Positions 24,904 through 27,266 of a DNA stretch of 27,266 bases are shown here, one piece after another. Each line of letters starts with the position of its first letter. Position 1 is the stretch's first letter. Below the pieces are notes generated by a model that was given only the letters and a program-made list of their open reading frames with translations, ran no database searches and had not been told where the DNA came from. Source of the DNA: Dehalococcoidales bacterium (GTDB lineage Bacteria > Chloroflexota > Dehalococcoidia > Dehalococcoidales > RBG-16-60-22); contig JAUWGD010000004.1 of the NCBI GenBank assembly GCA_030606585.1, forward strand, positions 1 through 27,266. Reading direction: 5' to 3'. A program made the position numbers and the translations under genes.

Positions 24904-26100
24904 TCACTCTTCCAAAGGTATCCAGGTCACTTCCTGGTAAGGTTTACCGCAGGCGGCGGCATAGGTCTCGTCGATTACCCTCTCTATATGTGGTACGGTT
25001 ATATCCAGATTGGCCATCCCGTCGATATAGCTCAACATGGGCGTTACACCAAATTCTGGCGAGAGCGCCCTTAGTTCCATATAAGTTGGTCCGCAGTTCC
25101 AGCCGAAACAAACACTTCGGTCGATGACTCCGATTGCCTTTTTCCCTCTCAGGGCTTCACTCAAACGTTTGCGGGGAAAGGGGCGGAACAGCCTTAGCTT
25201 GATCAGACCTACTTTTATTCCTTCATTTCTTTTGGCATCAACCACGGTCCGTGCCGTCCCGGCAGCACCACCGGAGGCTATCACTATTATCTCGGCGTCC
25301 CCGGTACGGTATTCCTCTATCTGGCCTCCATAGCTGCGCCCGAAAAGTTCCCCGAACCCTTTGTCTATCTTATCCAGCTTGGTGGTTGCTCGCTCCATGG
25401 CCGTACAGTGCTTATAGCGCAGCTCAACAAACCCAACCTCAATGCCGTGCGTACCTGCTCCCAGAGGCTCCCCCGGGACTAGCTTGGGGCGCTGCGGCTG
25501 CCGCTTTAAAGGCTCCAGGAACCTGTCGACGTCTTCCCGGGCAGCGATTTCTACCGCCTGTGCCAGATATGAAAGGTAAAATCCATCGTAGTTTACCATC
25601 ACCGGAAGCTGGATATCGTAATCTTCCGCCAGCCGAAAGGCCATTATTATGGTGTCAAAAATTTCCTGGCAATCTTCAACGATAATCTGAATCCACCCGG
25701 TGTCTCTCGCGCTGATTATGTCTTGCTGGCCGCCGGAGACAGCCAGGATGCCGGGCGTTTCGCGGTTGGCGATAGCCATCACCACCGGGGCTCTGAAGCC
25801 GGAGGCCTGCTGTACGGCATCATACATGAAGGCTAAACCCCAGGAAGAAGTAGCGGTGAAAACCCGGCCACCAGTGATGCTGGCGGCAGCGACAACGTTC
25901 ATAGCCGAATTTTCTCCCTCAACTTCTACCATCTCGGCATCAAGAATTCCATCGGCATGGAATGCGGAGAGCTGCTCCGCCACCTCACTCATGGGAGTTA
26001 TCGGGTATGAAGTCACGACATCTGGTCGGCAAAGCATTGCCGCGTAGGCGGCGGTAGCATTGCCGGTTATCACCTTAACTTGACCTTTTTGAGCTTTCAT
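24904..26100 (-). CDS. porA: 2-oxoacid:ferredoxin oxidoreductase, alpha subunit (PorA-like)
   Basis: The pyrimidine-binding (PYR) and transketolase-C-like subunit that pairs with PorB. The 398 residues show GNATAAYAAMLCRPDVVTSYPITPMSEVAE (start of the PYR domain, with the YPITP signature), the catalytic-side VEVEGENSAMNVVAAASITG, TATSSWGLAFMYDAVQQASG, and a C-terminal domain from about 250 (EIIVIASGGAAGTART, VGLIKLRLFRPFP). The chain has no ferredoxin-type cluster domain, so electrons must leave by another subunit or directly to ferredoxin. ATG 26100 has AGGAG 8 bases upstream; a TTG two codons earlier is too close to it. It is 98 bases downstream of the SDR gene. Confidence 0.92.
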   Translation of the reverse strand: MKAQKGQVKVITGNATAAYAAMLCRPDVVTSYPITPMSEVAEQLSAFHADGILDAEMVEVEGENSAMNVVAAASITGGRVFTATSSWGLAFMYDAVQQASGFRAPVVMAIANRETPGILAVSGGQQDIISARDTGWIQIIVEDCQEIFDTIIMAFRLAEDYDIQLPVMVNYDGFYLSYLAQAVEIAAREDVDRFLEPLKRQPQRPKLVPGEPLGAGTHGIEVGFVELRYKHCTAMERATTKLDKIDKGFGELFGRSYGGQIEEYRTGDAEIIVIASGGAAGTARTVVDAKRNEGIKVGLIKLRLFRPFPRKRLSEALRGKKAIGVIDRSVCFGWNCGPTYMELRALSPEFGVTPMLSYIDGMANLDITVPHIERVIDETYAAACGKPYQEVTWIPLEE

Positions 26101-26198
26101 CAGCAATTCTCCTTCCAGAAAACATAATAATTACACTACGCAGGTATGATTGTCTCGCTTGTTCAATTATTCCGGTAAAGCATATTTTCTAACACTCA

Positions 26199-26966
26199 TC
26201 AAAGCAGCACGCTGCCGCCGTTGACGACGATATAATGGCCGGTGATGAAATCCGAGTCCGCCGACGCCAGGAACACAGCCGTGCCGGGCAGGTCGGAGGG
26301 CTCTTCGCGGCGCTTGATGCACTGCATATCAACAGTAGCGTCGAAGGACGCCTTGTTGCCGTCCTGGCCCAGGCTGGCCTCGGTAGCCGTGAACCCCGGG
26401 CCGATGCAGTTGACGTTAATGCCGGAGGGTCCCAGGGCGCGGGCGAGTGCCTGCGTTAGCGCGTAAACGGCCGCCTTACTGCAGGCGTAGGCGAGGAGAT
26501 TGACGGCCCCGGGCACCTTGAAGACGTCCGAGGCGATATTGATAATCTTGCCGCTGCCTTGCTTCTCCATGAGGGGGCCGATGGCTTTGCAGCACAGGTA
26601 AGTCCCCCGGACATTTACCTCGAACATGCGGTCCCAGTCCGCTACCGTCCAGGAATCCCACTCCCGCCGCCCGACTCCATAGTACATGGCGGCGTTATTG
26701 AGCAGGATATCCACCCTGCCGTAAAGCCGCATGACCTCCTCGGCCATTTTCTGCGTGTCTTTTTCCTCGGAGATATCGGTAAGCATGGCGGCGGCTTCCC
26801 CGCCTTTAGCTTTTATTTCCTTCACCGTGCCTTCGGCGCGTTCCAGGCTGATATCGGGGAGCAGCAGTTTAGCGCCTTCCTCGGCGAACCTCAGGGCAAA
26901 TGCTTTACCGAGGCCGCGGCCGGCCCCGGTGATAATGGCTACCCTGTCTTTCAATACCGGTGACAT
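26199..26966 (-). CDS. short-chain dehydrogenase/reductase (SDR, FabG-like)
   Basis: A 255-residue classical SDR using NAD(P). It has TGAGRGLG at 13-20 (cofactor loop), NNA at 90-92, N118 (NVRG), S146 (NIASDVF), Y160 and K164 (YACSK), which make the N-S-Y-K tetrad. D38 (LLPDISL) in the place after strand 2 favours NAD over NADP. FabG-like proteins reduce 3-oxoacyl chains, but many relatives act on small alcohols and ketones, so the substrate is open. AAGGAGG stands 5 bases before the ATG. It lies between an isochorismatase-family gene and porA on the same strand, which may place it in the same transcript as the ferredoxin-linked oxidoreductases. Confidence 0.88.
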   Translation of the reverse strand: MSPVLKDRVAIITGAGRGLGKAFALRFAEEGAKLLLPDISLERAEGTVKEIKAKGGEAAAMLTDISEEKDTQKMAEEVMRLYGRVDILLNNAAMYYGVGRREWDSWTVADWDRMFEVNVRGTYLCCKAIGPLMEKQGSGKIINIASDVFKVPGAVNLLAYACSKAAVYALTQALARALGPSGINVNCIGPGFTATEASLGQDGNKASFDATVDMQCIKRREEPSDLPGTAVFLASADSDFITGHYIVVNGGSVLL

Positions 26967-27014
26967 ATCTGCCTCCTTGATGGATATAACTTGATGGATA
27001 TAGAAAGTTATAGT

Positions 27015-27266
27015 CTATTTCAGGGATTTTATCAAATCCCCGGCGGTGGTCACCCATCCGAAGACCGAACTAACATTCCAGACGGTGGCATCCTGGACAT
27101 AATCGGGGCCGGTGTTGCCGCAGGCGTCACTGACCAGCAAGGGGAAGTAATCATGGAAAAAGGCATCGCGGAGAGTCGATTCGACGCAGACGTTGGTAAA
27201 GAGCCCGGTAAACACGAGATACTTGATGTTATCCTTCTTTAAAATATCATCGAGTTCCGTGTTGAC
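27015..27266 (-). CDS. isochorismatase-family cysteine hydrolase, N-terminal part outside window
   Basis: The C-terminal 83 residues of a cysteine hydrolase in the nicotinamidase/isochorismatase superfamily. The frame stays open to the last base, so the start is off the right edge. The visible part has NTELDDILK, LVFTGLFTNVCVESTLRDAF with the catalytic cysteine in N-V-C-V-E-S-T, and VSDACGN, the conserved order of the family. Its substrate (isochorismate, nicotinamide, N-carbamoyl compounds or other) cannot be read from this part. It lies 48 bases upstream of the SDR gene in the same direction. Confidence 0.85.
   Translation of the reverse strand, partial: VNTELDDILKKDNIKYLVFTGLFTNVCVESTLRDAFFHDYFPLLVSDACGNTGPDYVQDATVWNVSSVFGWVTTAGDLIKSLK

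Overview
The window looks like the chromosome of an anaerobic bacterium with about 55% G+C. It carries two tungsten-type aldehyde:ferredoxin oxidoreductases, a two-subunit 2-oxoacid:ferredoxin oxidoreductase, selenium metabolism genes, and an hrcA-grpE-dnaK heat-shock operon with a CIRCE-like operator. The gene set and the protein sequences lean towards Chloroflexota, perhaps Dehalococcoidia. That is recognition by eye, not a computed placement.

Layout. 1-3300 holds the end of mazG, a tRNA-Pro(CGG) on the minus strand, an ApgM-family enzyme that may be the non-orthologous homoserine kinase, and lysC. 3300-6950 holds a NifU-like Fe-S scaffold gene (minus), then a TPR protein and gyrA (plus). 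6977-9100 holds a B12-type radical SAM protein and a 320-base gap filled with dispersed repeats. 9103-12780 is hrcA-grpE-dnaK (minus) with a promoter and CIRCE-like operator. 12844-15140 holds a metallo-beta-lactamase-fold protein (plus, apparently leaderless) and a lysR / alpha-beta hydrolase pair (minus).

15150-16743 is a small selenium locus. A long inverted repeat lies between the divergent lysR and a short yedF-like gene. Next comes selD, whose true start lies 20 codons upstream of the longest uninterrupted frame. It reads through an in-frame TGA at the exact position of the catalytic Cys17 of SelD, so this SelD is itself a selenoprotein. 16814-18603 holds a WYL-like protein and a parA / ribbon-helix-helix pair. 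18604-18923 is an AT-rich regulatory gap with a perfect consensus promoter. It drives a three-gene operon (DUF2089, small membrane protein, SHOCT-like). The DUF2089 gene has an in-frame TAG just before a conserved SHOCT-like tail.

20112-27266 is one minus-strand metabolic block. In transcription order it runs: isochorismatase-family hydrolase (cut by the window edge), short-chain dehydrogenase, 2-oxoacid:ferredoxin oxidoreductase alpha and beta, AOR-2, AOR-1. This suggests ferredoxin-linked interconversion of 2-oxoacids, acyl-CoA, aldehydes and carboxylates. The gamma/delta (ferredoxin) subunits are not in the window.

Two repeat families mark intergenic gaps: tandem 8-mers close to TGCGYAAT at six or seven gene boundaries, and the TCATTGCGAGC...GCAATC palindromic repeat near 8844-9023. 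No rRNA, CRISPR array or insertion sequence was seen.
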